From positions 372,001-436,000 of the forward strand of contig CAVOQT010000002.1 of the NCBI GenBank assembly GCA_963698405.1: a DNA stretch of 64,000 bases, written 5' to 3'. Position numbers and translations under genes: made by a program. Source of the stretch: SHZI01 sp963698405 (GTDB taxonomy: Bacteria; Pseudomonadota; Gammaproteobacteria; Steroidobacterales; GCA-2729495). Under the pieces are notes generated by a model. That model had not been told where the DNA came from, did no database searches, and saw nothing but the letters and a program-made list of their open reading frames with translations. Numbering within the stretch: position 1 is the stretch's first letter; every line of letters starts with the position of its first letter. This document shows positions 34,271 to 43,273 of this stretch, one piece after another.

Positions 34271-35044
34271 ATGCGAAAGTTTCTGATTGCCACATTTCTG
34301 TTGATGTGCGGCGGTATTGCCCACGCCCAGTTCATGCCCGAAAAGCTCAGCCCGATGGGCGAGAAGATCGAGGCAGCGATGAAGAGCGACATCCGTACGC
34401 CGGAGGAGAAAGCGCGTGATGGTGAGCGCAAGCCGCGTCAGACGCTGGAGTTCTTTGGTCTGCGTGACGATATGCGCGTACTTGAACTGATCCCTTCCGG
34501 TGGCTGGTATACGAAGATCCTTGCCCCGGTGCTGGCAGACAAGGGCGAGCTCCATGTCGCTATCGGTACCGGGCGGGCCATAGAGCCGATGATCAAGACC
34601 GTGCCGGCCCTCGCGAAGGTCAAGGTCGCGCCCACGGATGCGAAGTTTGCCCCGGCCGCTGGTGGCCAGATGGGCAAGTTCGAACTGGGTGAGTTCTCGC
34701 TGGGCGTGAAGGATCTCGACCTCGTGCTGACCTTTCGCAACTACCACAACCTGTCATCGGCAGCGCGTGACAGCCTCAACCGGGCGGTATTTGCGGCGCT
34801 GAAATCCGGTGGCACTTACGGCATCGTCGACCACACCCGGCGGCACAACGAGCCGGAAACCAGCGAGAACTGGCGGCGCATGGATCCGGTAGAGGTGATC
34901 AAGGAAGCACAGGCAGCCGGCTTTGTGCTCGATGACTACTCGAAACTGCACTACATACCGGATGACGAACTGCGCTACGAAGTCGGACGGCGGTCGGTGA
35001 CCGGCAATACGGATCGCTTCGCGCTGCGTTTCAGGAAGCCTTGA
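34271..35044 (+). CDS. Exported SAM-methyltransferase-like protein
   Basis: A 257-residue protein from the ATG at 34271, with GGGAGG ten bases upstream. A cleavable signal peptide (MRKFLIATFLLMCGGIAHAQ) is clear. The mature part resembles a class I methyltransferase: VLELIPSGGWYTKILAPVLA where motif I would be, DLVLTFRNYHNL as motif IV and GGTYGIVDHTRR as motif V. The usual GxGxG is replaced by PSGGW. SAM is not known to be available in the periplasm, so it may have lost methyltransferase activity. It is probably co-transcribed with the b561 gene and ends head-on against the beta-propeller gene. Confidence 0.82.
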   Translation: MRKFLIATFLLMCGGIAHAQFMPEKLSPMGEKIEAAMKSDIRTPEEKARDGERKPRQTLEFFGLRDDMRVLELIPSGGWYTKILAPVLADKGELHVAIGTGRAIEPMIKTVPALAKVKVAPTDAKFAPAAGGQMGKFELGEFSLGVKDLDLVLTFRNYHNLSSAARDSLNRAVFAALKSGGTYGIVDHTRRHNEPETSENWRRMDPVEVIKEAQAAGFVLDDYSKLHYIPDDELRYEVGRRSVTGNTDRFALRFRKP

Positions 35045-36037
35045 TCAGGCTGCTGGCAAATACTGAGTGATACCAGCCATGCACTTCGGCGAGATCGTCG
35101 TACGCGCGATGATCTCGCCGTTCTCAAGATCGAGTTTCACGACTTCACCGCTGAACCAGTTGCCCGTATAGGCGTAGCGCCCGTTGCGTGCATCGATGAT
35201 CGACCAGCCAAAACCCGGCAGCGCATAGCTGCGTAGCCAGACACCGTCCTGCGTCAGGGCATCGATGCGATTGCCCATGCAGACCATCAGGGTGCCGTCC
35301 GGCGTCAGTGACAGATCGAAGTGCATCATCGTCCGGTCGCCTTCGGTGCCGCAGCGCAGATCCGGCAACTGGCAGCCGTTGACGAGATCGAACTGCATCA
35401 GGCGCGGCCCGGTCTCGGAGACATAGAACAACCTGCTCTGGTCGGCTGACAGCACCGAATGCGTGACGGCCATGCTGCCGCTCATGCCGCCGTGCACCTC
35501 TGGCTCCAGCATCTCTACCAGCTCGCCGTCAGGCGTGTAGCGCCACAAATCGCCGTCACCCAGATGCGTGCGATGGCCCGGCAGCGGCCGGTGCCGTGTG
35601 GTCAGCGGCTCAGGCTGGTGGTCGCCATCAAGGGATTCGGTGAACAGCAGCGTACCGTCTGCCATGAAGTGCACCTTTGAAAAGGCGCGGTGGTCGAACT
35701 GCAGGTTCAGCAGCTGTTGGCCATCCGGACTGACGCGCACCGTGGTCCATGCCCAGGGATCCTGGGCCCAGAGCGTGCCGTCCGGCGCAAAAGTCAGGCC
35801 GTATACCAGATGTGTCGTGCCGGTAACCCACAGCACGCCTTTCTCCTTGAGATCGGCATCGAACTGGATGATCCGGCCATGTCCGGCGTGATCGTCATGC
35901 GGATTGTTGAGCAACGTGGCACCGACCAGCACATCGCCAGGTGCGAAGGGCTTCAGCGTGGATACGGGCCGCGCGTCGTGACGGGCGCGCAGTGCGGTCG
36001 GGTCTACGGGAAAATAATCGTCCTCAGGAGTGCTCAT
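35045..36037 (-). CDS. SMP-30/gluconolactonase-like beta-propeller protein
   Basis: A 330-residue protein read from MSTPEDDYF at 36037; a start seven codons upstream would overlap the GFA gene by four bases. Repeated blades such as GLTFAPDGTLWAQD, VHFMADGTLLFTE, DGDLWRYTPDGELVEML and LSLTPDGTLMVCMGNRID indicate a six-bladed NHL/SMP-30 propeller. No signal peptide is seen. Members include lactonases and organophosphate esterases, but I see no decisive active-site set. It is tightly linked to the upstream GFA gene. Confidence 0.72.
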   Translation of the reverse strand: MSTPEDDYFPVDPTALRARHDARPVSTLKPFAPGDVLVGATLLNNPHDDHAGHGRIIQFDADLKEKGVLWVTGTTHLVYGLTFAPDGTLWAQDPWAWTTVRVSPDGQQLLNLQFDHRAFSKVHFMADGTLLFTESLDGDHQPEPLTTRHRPLPGHRTHLGDGDLWRYTPDGELVEMLEPEVHGGMSGSMAVTHSVLSADQSRLFYVSETGPRLMQFDLVNGCQLPDLRCGTEGDRTMMHFDLSLTPDGTLMVCMGNRIDALTQDGVWLRSYALPGFGWSIIDARNGRYAYTGNWFSGEVVKLDLENGEIIARTTISPKCMAGITQYLPAA

Positions 36038-36054
36038 TATCTCACCAGGCCAGC

Positions 36055-36612
36055 TCATACCGGTCCGCTGACCGGTGTCCAGGTTCGTGCGCGTCGCGTG
36101 CGGCGTTCTTCAGTAGATTCACCATTGTTTTGTATCGGCTTTCCGGCCGGCATGCGCTTTGGGGTCTCGCGCAGGCTGTTGACGTTGATCATTGAGTGGG
36201 CGCCACGTCTGGACAGCAGCACGGCAGCGACCAGCGTGCCGCATTCCTTGCAGGTCAGGAAGTCCACGGTCCGCAATCCGAAGCGATAGCGGCGCAGGAA
36301 TTCGGGGTGTACGAAACGAAACTGCATCTCTCCGGCGGGATCGGCAGTGGTGCAGGCGCCGTGGCCACGGCAGAAACTGCACTGGCAGCGCTGCACCACC
36401 CACTTGTGTACCGGCAGGGCCGTCGCATAGGTGTACTCGATTGCGCCGCAATGACAGCTGCCTTCATAGCTCGTGCGCTGTGGAATTTTTTTCAGGGTAC
36501 TGGTTTTCTTCTTCTTGGCCGGACGCCTGGTTGGCGTGGCCTTGCGGCTGGCTGTGCTGCGGGGCGCTTTGCGGACTTTGCTGCTTTTGGTATTCACGGT
36601 AGCTCCGCTCAA
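36055..36612 (-). CDS. GFA/CENP-V family zinc protein with basic N-terminal extension
   Basis: A 185-residue protein. Residues about 48-150 form the GFA fold (glutathione-dependent formaldehyde-activating enzyme-like) with zinc ligands in GSCHCGAIEY, QRCQCSFCRGHG and CKECGTL. The first 45 residues are a low-complexity chain dominated by Lys, Arg, Ser and Thr, not usual for the family and reminiscent of nucleic-acid-binding tails. A short basic C-terminal tail is also present. The catalytic role of most GFA proteins is not known. Confidence 0.82.
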   Translation of the reverse strand: MSGATVNTKSSKVRKAPRSTASRKATPTRRPAKKKKTSTLKKIPQRTSYEGSCHCGAIEYTYATALPVHKWVVQRCQCSFCRGHGACTTADPAGEMQFRFVHPEFLRRYRFGLRTVDFLTCKECGTLVAAVLLSRRGAHSMINVNSLRETPKRMPAGKPIQNNGESTEERRTRRARTWTPVSGPV

Positions 36613-37378
36613 GGCACGATCATGCAGGCTTGACCCTGGTTTTGGAGCGCGGCACAGCTGCTGCGTGCCTGTGCTTCGCTGATCGGCGCGGATCTCAGCC
36701 GGTAGAGCTGGTCCTTGCCGCCGCCGGGGGCGTCAATCGAGATGGCGCCAGGCAATAGCTGGCCGAACTGCGCTTCCAGCAGCTTGCGTTGCTGCACGGC
36801 GCGTTCGCGTGTCGAGAAGGCGCCAAATTGCATGCGGGTATTCCCGGCACTGGCCCTGGCTGTTGATTGGGTAACCGGTAACTTGCGGTCAGCACCCGGC
36901 TTCACAGCTGCCGATCTGGCTGGTACCGGCGGGGCCAGCGCGGCAATCTGTTCGCGGGCTGCGGCGGCCTCCGGTGCATCGGGGTACTGGAGCAGGAAAT
37001 TCTCGAATGCCTCGCGGGTTCCACTCCGGCTTGCTGTCTGCCAGATGAACTGGCGTTCGAGATCCAGCAGTTGCTCAAGTGCTGCGTCGGCGTTCGGTCC
37101 CATCGGGTGGCCCTGCAGATAGCACGCAGTGCCTCCGGGCTCTGTGACTCCTGCGCCTTTGCCCAGTCCTGCTGTTCGCGCAGGTCGTCGAGGCGCAGGC
37201 GTGCCTGGGCGGCCAGGGTGCTGTCCGGGTGCTGCTTGAGAAATTCGCGCCAGGCGGCTTCGGTATGGGTCTGCTCGGCTGCCTCAAAGTCGCGTTCCGG
37301 GTTGCTGCAACCGCTGAGTACGGCCGCGATCACCATCAGGCTGACTAAAGGCGAAAGCGATCTCACGGGGTGGTGCAC
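36609..37378 (-). CDS. SPOR-domain lipoprotein (frameshifted)
   Basis: A predicted lipoprotein (lipobox LSGC, Cys near 24) of about 256 residues. After a helical part (WREFLKQHPDSTLAAQARLRLDDLREQ) the frame breaks. It resumes one frame over with a second helical repeat (AFENFLLQYPDAPEAAAAREQIAAL) and a C-terminal SPOR domain (MQFGAFSTRERAVQQRKLLEAQF...YRLRSAPISEAQARSSCAAL). SPOR domains bind denuded peptidoglycan at the division septum. Adding one C to the CCC at 37111-37113 restores a continuous protein, so this looks like a homopolymer sequence error. It ends four bases into the start of the GFA gene. Confidence 0.82.
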
Positions 37379-37481
37379 TCCTGGGCTGTGCTGTCAGGTG
37401 CGCATGATCACGCCGGCGGGCCGCACTGTCCACACCGGGCGCAGCATCCTGCACGACAAGCTGTCCGGCTGCGGTTCGAAC

Positions 37482-38809
37482 TCAGAGGATATAGCGGCTG
37501 AGGTCCTGATTCTTGACCAGTTCGCCGAGGTGCTGGTTCACGTAGTCGAGGTCGACGTTGATCTGCTCACCGTTCCGGTCAGCCGCCTCGAATGAAATGG
37601 TTTCCAGCAGGCGCTCCATCACCGTATGCAGACGGCGTGCCCCGATGTTTTCCTGCTCGCTGTTGACGTGAAAGGCGATCTCGGCCAGACGCCGCACACC
37701 GCTGTCGGCAAAACCGACAGTCACACCCTCGGTAGCCAGCAGCGCGGTGTACTGACGTGTGAGCGAGGCATCGGGTTCGGTCAGGATCCGCACGAAATCA
37801 CCGGTAGACAGCGCTGACAGCTCGACCCGGATGGGAAAGCGTCCCTGCAGTTCCGGGATCAGGTCAGAAGGCTTGGAAGCATGGAATGCCCCTGATGCGA
37901 TGAACAGGATGTGGTCGGTTTTCACCATACCGTACTTGGTGCTGACCGTGCAGCCCTCGACCAGCGGCAGCAGATCGCGTTGCACACCTTCACGGGATAC
38001 ATCGACGCCCTGCGAATCGCCGCGCCGGGTGACCTTGTCGAGTTCGTCGATGAAAACGATGCCGTTCTGTTCGACACTCTGCAGGGCTGCCGTTTTCATG
38101 TCTTCTTCGTTGATCAGTTGCCCCGCCTCTTCATCAACCAGCAAGCGGAAGGCCTCGCGTACCTTGAGTTTGCGCGGCCGGCGCCGGCTGCCGCCGAGGT
38201 TCTGGAACAGGCCCTGCAACTGATTGCTCATTTCCTCCATGCCGGGCGGTGCCATGATCTGCACACCCATCGGTATGGTGGCGACCTCGATTTCGATTTC
38301 CTTGTCGTCGAGCTTGCCCTCACGAAGCATCTTGCGGAATTTCTGCCGGGTGTCCGAGTCACGGGTTTCGCCGGGGTGGCCGGGCCGGGCGGCAGCAGTG
38401 CATCGAGTACTTTTTCCTCTGCCGCATCCTCTGCCCGATGCTGAACTTTCTGCACTTCCCGTTCGCGGGTCAGTTTGACCGCTGCGTCCATCAGGTCGCG
38501 GATGATGCTGTCGACTTCGCGACCCACGTAGCCGACTTCGGTGAACTTGGTGGCCTCGACCTTGATGAATGGTGCTTCGGCAAGCCTGGCCAGGCGGCGA
38601 GCGATCTCGGTCTTGCCCACGCCGGTCGGGCCGATCATCAGGATGTTCTTCGGTGCGATCTCGTCGCGCAGCGGTTCCTCGACCTGCATGCGTCGCCAGC
38701 GGTTGCGCAGGGCAATCGCGACCGCACGCTTGGCCGGATCCTGGCCGATGATGTACTTGTCCAGTTCCTGGACGATTTCCCGCGGCGTCATCTGTGACAT
38801 GTCTGGCAA
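37482..38809 (-). CDS. hslU: HslU, ATPase subunit of the HslUV protease (frameshifted)
   Basis: The AAA+ unfoldase of the HslVU complex, about 443 residues once joined. The N-terminal part starts MSQMTPREIVQELDKYIIGQ and has Walker A GPTGVGKTE; the C-terminal part has Walker B GIVFIDELDK, the sensor region and the terminal VKNQDLSRYIL tail that docks into HslV. The two frames meet near 38387-38389: one missing C/G in the GGG run there restores LLPPRPGHPGETRDSDTRQKFRKMLREG. hslV, intact, lies 22 bases upstream in the same operon. An error in the sequence is more likely than loss of this gene. Confidence 0.93.
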
Positions 38810-38831
38810 TCCCGTGCTGAGCCCCGCTGTG

Positions 38832-39368
38832 TCAGGGGGTCAGGGTTTCTATGGTGATGTTCTGATTGGTGTAGATGCAGATCCGGCCGGCGATCTCGAG
38901 ACTCTTGCGCACGATCTCGGCAGCGCCGAGTTCGGAATTTTCCAGCAGTGCGCGGGCCGCAGCCTGGGCGAAGGGGCCGCCGGAGCCGATCGCCATCAGG
39001 TCGTCTTCGGGTTCGATCACATCACCGTTGCCGGACACGATCAGCGACCTTTCCAGATCGGCGACGCATAGCAGGGCTTCCAGACGCCGTAGCCGCCGGT
39101 CGGTGCGCCAGTCCTTGGCGAGTTCGATGGCTGCACGGCTGAGGTTGCCGTATTGCTCGAGTTTTTCCTCGAACAGTTCAAACAGGGTAAATGCATCTGC
39201 GGTGCCGCCGGCGAAACCGGCCAGCACCCGGCCATCGGCAAGCCGGCGCACTTTGCGTGCATTGCCCTTGACGATGGTATTGCCGAGCGTTACCTGGCCG
39301 TCGCCACCTACCGTGACCGTGCCATTCCTGCGCACCGAAACGATAGTGGTGCCGTCAAACTGCTGCAT
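38832..39368 (-). CDS. hslV: HslV, peptidase subunit of the HslUV protease
   Basis: The 178-residue threonine peptidase related to the proteasome beta subunit forms a double hexamer capped by HslU. The start MQQFDG precedes TTIVSVRRNG, so the catalytic threonine is exposed after removal of a short propeptide. Lys in GNARKVRRL and the GSGG motif (IGSGGPFAQAAARALL) are present. Length matches the family. It is followed by hslU and preceded, after a REP pair and a Cys-repeat gene, by xerC. Confidence 0.97.
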   Translation of the reverse strand: MQQFDGTTIVSVRRNGTVTVGGDGQVTLGNTIVKGNARKVRRLADGRVLAGFAGGTADAFTLFELFEEKLEQYGNLSRAAIELAKDWRTDRRLRRLEALLCVADLERSLIVSGNGDVIEPEDDLMAIGSGGPFAQAAARALLENSELGAAEIVRKSLEIAGRICIYTNQNITIETLTP

Positions 39369-39441
39369 GGCTGGGCCTTCCCGGAAAGTTGCTGGACACT
39401 CCTACATGAGGGCGGCCAGGCGAAACACAAGTAGGAGCGGC

Positions 39442-39500
39442 GTAGGAGCGGCTTCAGCCGCGATTCCATAGTCTTCTTTCGCGGCTGAAGCCGCTCCTAC
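39442..39500. repeat. REP-type inverted pair (GTAGGAGCGGCTTCAGCCG)
   Basis: A 22-nt palindromic unit at 39442-39463 faces an exact reverse-complement copy at 39479-39500, with a 15-nt spacer. A partial GTAGGAGCGG unit precedes it at 39431-39440. It forms a long hairpin between hslV and the Cys-repeat gene. It is of the type spread by REP-associated tyrosine transposases. Confidence 0.88.
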
Positions 39501-39510
39501 CGGTTCCGCG

Positions 39511-39922
39511 CTAGTTTGCGGGGCCCTTCCCCGAGCCATACATCTCTTTGTATTGCTGGCGCATTTCCTGCTTCATTTCTTCGCACTTGGCCGGGTCAGC
39601 TTTGCATTTGGCCTTCATCTCGTCGCGGCGCTGGCGCATTTCCTGTTTCATCTGCTCGCACTTTTCCGGATCCGCCTTGCACTTCTCCTTCATCTCGGCC
39701 TTGCGGGCCTTCATCTGGGCGCGCTGTTCCTCGCATTTCTCGGGGTTCGACTGGCAGAACTCCTTGCGCTTGGCCTTGGCTTCCTCGCACTTGCCGGGAT
39801 TTTCCTTGCAAAACTCTCGTCCGGGCTTGGGTGGAATGGTGGTTTCGTCGGCTGCCAAAGCGGTGGCACCGAGCAGCAGACTGGCGGTAGCTGCAACGCT
39901 AGAGGAGCGGGTATAGACGCAT
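39511..39922 (-). CDS. Small exported protein with four Cys-x(6)-Cys repeats (frameshifted near its start)
   Basis: About 136 residues. An AAGGAG site lies seven bases before the ATG at 39922, but that frame stops after seven codons. Removing one C from the CCC at 39909-39911 (as read on the minus strand) gives MRLYRSSSVAATASLLLGATALAADE, a normal signal peptide joined to the long frame. The mature part is highly charged and carries four repeats in which two cysteines flank six residues: CKENPGKC, CQSNPEKC, CKADPEKC and CKADPAKC, each followed by Glu/Lys-rich helices. It could bind metal or form a disulfide-linked coiled rod. The family is not recognised. Confidence 0.7.
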
Positions 39923-40020
39923 GATCGGACTCCTTGGGTGTTGCGTTGATGTTCTCGTCTGCTACAACGCCTGAAGGCGCTGGTGGTTGACACCTGCCCG
40001 CCACAAACTGCAGCCGCAGC

Positions 40021-40926
40021 TCAGGTTTTCTTCAGCCGTGCCCGCGGGTGGGCCTTGTCGTAGACCTGAGCCAGGTGCTGGAAGTTCAGGTGTGTATAGA
40101 TCTGTGTGGTGCCGATATCCGCGTGACCGAGCATCTCCTGCACGCTGCGCAGATCGCTGCTGGATTCAAGCAGGTGCGTGGCGAAACTGTGGCGGAACAG
40201 ATGCGGGTACACGCGCTGCGACAGGCCGGCGTGCTGCGCCCAGTAACGGACGCGATTCTGCACGGTGCGTGGACTGATGCGACGCCCCCGGTTGCTGACG
40301 AAGACTGCCCGCTCATCTGCGCTGGCGGTTTCACTGCGCACCGCGAGCCATGCACGCAGCGACTCCCGGGCAAAACGGCCGACTGGAACGATGCGCACCT
40401 TGCTGCCTTTACCGGTGACGCGCACGGTGCCATCGGCCAGATCGATATCGCCGAGATCGAGTCCGGTCAGTTCGGCCAGCCGCAGTCCGGAGGAATAAAA
40501 CAGTTCCAGCATCGCACGGTCACGCAGCGTGTCCGGGTCATTGCCTTCGATCTTCAACAGTCGCGCCATCTGGTCGGTATCCAGGGTGCCCGGCAGCCTG
40601 CGCGGCACCTGTGGCGCTGATACGTCGGCGCCCGGGTTGCTCTTTATCGCGCCTTCGCGGATCAGGTACTTCATGAAGCTGCGCACGCCGGACAGACGAC
40701 GCTGGATGCTGCGCGGCGCGAGGCCACCGGCGTGACTGACGGCCGCAAAACGTCGCAACTGATGCGATTTGAGTTCAGTGAAGCTGCTTATCTCGTATTT
40801 GTCACAGAAGTCGGCGAGGCAGACCAGGTCGCGGCGGTAGCCGCGGGCCGTGTGCTCGGACAATCGCCGTTCGAGCTTCAGGTGCTCGAGAAAATGTTCG
40901 GCGGTCTGCCACTGCGCCGGGTCCAT
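40021..40926 (-). CDS. xerC: Tyrosine recombinase XerC
   Basis: About 301 residues from MDPAQWQTAEHF; a start 15 codons upstream is possible. It resolves chromosome dimers at dif with XerD. The N-terminal SAM-like domain (LEHLKLERRLSEHTARGYRRDL) precedes the catalytic domain with Arg in SGLRLAELTGL, Lys in VTGKGSKVR, HLFRHSFATHLL, LGHADIGTTQIYTH and the Tyr nucleophile in the last of these. The position between DUF484 and hslVU follows the conserved dapF-xerC neighbourhood and supports XerC over XerD. Confidence 0.94.
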   Translation of the reverse strand: MDPAQWQTAEHFLEHLKLERRLSEHTARGYRRDLVCLADFCDKYEISSFTELKSHQLRRFAAVSHAGGLAPRSIQRRLSGVRSFMKYLIREGAIKSNPGADVSAPQVPRRLPGTLDTDQMARLLKIEGNDPDTLRDRAMLELFYSSGLRLAELTGLDLGDIDLADGTVRVTGKGSKVRIVPVGRFARESLRAWLAVRSETASADERAVFVSNRGRRISPRTVQNRVRYWAQHAGLSQRVYPHLFRHSFATHLLESSSDLRSVQEMLGHADIGTTQIYTHLNFQHLAQVYDKAHPRARLKKT

Positions 40927-40949
40927 TGCGCGGCGGACTCCATCGCGGT

Positions 40950-41650
40950 TCAGCGTATGCGGAGAGCGCAACTCACCAGTTCGCCGAGACGGCTCAGGAA
41001 ATCGATGCTCATGCCCGGGTGAAAGTGTGCGGAGTCGCGGCTGCCGATTGCCAGGAAGCCCAGTTCGGCTTGTACCCCGAGCGGTACCAGCGCAGCTGAG
41101 CCGATCTCGATGTTGTCCGGGCCGAACAGGAAGTCCCGCTGTGTGTCGCGGATCTGCCCGCAGCGCGGTGCATTGGACTGCAGAAAGGTCCGGAATGGTG
41201 CGACCTGTGGATCGTCACGGCCCACAACGCGCAGAAATCGGCTCGGCCGCCACGTTCGGCCGGCGTATCGAAGACCACGAGCATCGACCGGTCGGCGTTG
41301 AAGGACACGCGCAGCTGCTCCTCGAGCACCTGGATCACGCCGGCCTGGTCGGGCGCCGCAAGCATCAGCATCGCCAGCGAGTGAATACGGGCAGCCAGCG
41401 TATCGTTGCTGCGCGCGATATCCACCAGCTCCTTGAGCTTGTTTTCGAGTTTCAGGTTCTTCTGCCGCAGGACGAGGATCTGCCGCTCGACGAGTGAAAC
41501 TGCCGGGCCGCCGGCATTGTGCGGCAGGCGCAGGCTGTTCAGCAGGGTGCTGTGCCGTTCAAAGAATTCGGGGTTGGCCTGCAGGTATGCGGCGATGGAT
41601 TCTTCGGTGATTTCCGGGTTTACGACGTGTTGCTGTTTGAGTGTACTCAT
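40950..41650 (-). CDS. DUF484 family protein (frameshifted)
   Basis: About 233 residues when joined. The N-terminal part (ITEESIAAYLQANPEFFERHSTLLNSLRLPH, VSLVERQILVLRQKNLKLENKL) and the C-terminal GAF-like part (GPDNIEIGSAALVPLGVQAELGFLAIGSRDSAHFHPGMSIDFLSRLGELVS) are standard for this family. One frame ends in TIHRSHHSG and the other begins at the same place with VVGRDDPQVAPF. A single missing C near 41231-41238 reconciles them (ADFLRVVGRDDP). The gene overlaps dapF by four bases and precedes xerC, the normal order. Its function is not known, though it is conserved beside dapF and xerC. Confidence 0.88.
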
Positions 41651-42465
41651 AGCTCTACCGATCCCTCGAATGCGGTCACCGCATCACCGGTCATCCATAC
41701 GGGCTGATCCGGTCCATCCCATCGGATCTGCAGCGTCCCGCCGGGCAGTTCAACGCTCACTTCGGGGTCGAGCAGATTCCACGATCGCCCGACAACCACC
41801 GCTGCACAGGCACCTGTTCCGCAGGCCGCTGTCTCTCCGACGCCGCGCTCGAACACCCGCAAGCGGATGCGGTTCGCAGACATCACCTGCATGAATCCGA
41901 TGTTAGCACGGTTGGGAAAACGCACATGCTGCTCGAGCAGCGCGCCCAGTTGTGCAACGCGTGCGTTGGCTACATCGTCAGTGCGCAACACCGCATGCGG
42001 GTTGCCCATCGAGACCACGCCGATCTGTACGGTTTCACCGGCGGCATCGATCGCATAGGTGGTCTGCTGTTGTTCGCCCGTGAAGGGCATCTTCGCGGGG
42101 CGAAATTCGGGCACCGCCATCTCGACGGTGACGCGGCCATCCACATCGATGCGTGCGCGTACGCTGCCGGCAGCGTGCCCCAGCTGAAGCTCACGCTGAC
42201 TGTCGCCGGCGATCAGTCGCGCGATGCAACGCGCACCATTGCCACACTGTTCGGCTTCGCTGCCGTCGGTATTGAAGATCCGGTAGTAGACGTCGTCACC
42301 GGTCTGTCGCGGCGCCTCCAGCCACAGCAGTTGATCGAAGCCGATGCCGCGCCGACGATCAGCGAGCGCGCGAATGCGATCCGCAGACGGCACAGCGAGA
42401 CCATCACCGCGAATCAGGACGAAGTCGTTACCGAGCCCGTGCATTTTTGTGAACGGAACGCGCAT
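41647..42465 (-). CDS. dapF: Diaminopimelate epimerase
   Basis: The 272-residue cofactor-independent epimerase makes meso-diaminopimelate from the LL form for lysine and peptidoglycan. The start MRVPFTKMHGLGNDFVLI is canonical. The two catalytic cysteines lie in AEQCGNGARC and ACGTGACAA. The end overlaps the DUF484 start by four bases. It is divergent from the ParA-type gene, with 147 bases between them. Confidence 0.97.
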   Translation of the reverse strand: MRVPFTKMHGLGNDFVLIRGDGLAVPSADRIRALADRRRGIGFDQLLWLEAPRQTGDDVYYRIFNTDGSEAEQCGNGARCIARLIAGDSQRELQLGHAAGSVRARIDVDGRVTVEMAVPEFRPAKMPFTGEQQQTTYAIDAAGETVQIGVVSMGNPHAVLRTDDVANARVAQLGALLEQHVRFPNRANIGFMQVMSANRIRLRVFERGVGETAACGTGACAAVVVGRSWNLLDPEVSVELPGGTLQIRWDGPDQPVWMTGDAVTAFEGSVEL

Positions 42466-42612
42466 GGCGTGATCAATCCGGGGAGTAAATAAACAGACGG
42501 AAGTATAGCGGGCAGACGACGGCGTGGACTTTTGTCAAATCGGCCGTTATGGTAAGCCGGCATTTGTCCGGTACAGGGCAAAAAAATCAACAAAAACAAG
42601 GAAAGCCGAATC

Positions 42613-43257
42613 ATGCGTCACATCATGGTCCTGAATTCCAAGGGCGGTAGTGGCAAAAGCACCATTGCCACCAGCCTGGCTGCCTACTATGCAGGCCGTG
42701 GTGAGAACGTGGCCCTGGTCGACTATGACCGTCAGGCCTCGAGCCTGGACTGGGTCGCGCGACGCCCCGAGAGCCGCCCGAAGGTTTCCGGTGTCGCCGG
42801 TTTTGAGGATGGGTTTCGGCATGTGCCCCGCAATACGGACGTTGCCATCATCGATGCGCCGGCCGGGTGTTACGGCAAGCAGCTCACCGAGCTGGTTCGG
42901 CACGTTGAAACAGTGGTTGTACCGGTATTGCCTTCCACCATCGATATTCTCGCCACCAGCAAATTCATCGACGCACTGCGCGAAGTCGGCAAGGTCGAGC
43001 GCAAGGAAGTGAAGCTGGCAGTGGTCGGTAACCGCGTCCGCGATTACACGCTGATTTCACAGGAACTCGATGATTATCTCGGTACGCTGAAGATGCCCTA
43101 TGTCACCAAGCTGCGTGAGGCACAGAATTATGTGCGAGCCTACACGCGTGGTCTGGGCATCCATGAGCTGCCTGAGTATCTGGCCTGGCCAGACTGGGAG
43201 CAGTGGAAGCCGCTGGTTTCCTGGCTGAACAGCAAGCGAAGCCAGCCCCAGAAATAG
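42613..43257 (+). CDS. ParA/MinD-family ATPase, orphan
   Basis: A 214-residue P-loop ATPase with deviant Walker A NSKGGSGKSTIA (residues 8-19), switch motif VDYDRQASSLDW and DVAIIDAPAG Walker B. It lacks an N-terminal HTH. No parB, plasmid-like centromere repeats or partition partner lies next to it. Related stand-alone ATPases position chemosensory arrays, pili, carboxysomes or chromosomal loci. AAGGA lies 10 bases upstream of the ATG. The cargo is unknown. Confidence 0.85.
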   Translation: MRHIMVLNSKGGSGKSTIATSLAAYYAGRGENVALVDYDRQASSLDWVARRPESRPKVSGVAGFEDGFRHVPRNTDVAIIDAPAGCYGKQLTELVRHVETVVVPVLPSTIDILATSKFIDALREVGKVERKEVKLAVVGNRVRDYTLISQELDDYLGTLKMPYVTKLREAQNYVRAYTRGLGIHELPEYLAWPDWEQWKPLVSWLNSKRSQPQK

Positions 43258-43273
43258 CGCTGGCCAGCCGCGG

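Noticed and set aside
39442..39500. A CRISPR-like repeat
   Set aside because: There are only two inverted copies with a 15-nt spacer and no regular array; it fits a REP pair.
40021..40926. A phage integrase rather than XerC
   Set aside because: Its position in the dapF-DUF484-xerC-hslVU block and the short conserved length fit chromosomal XerC; no att sites or phage genes are near.
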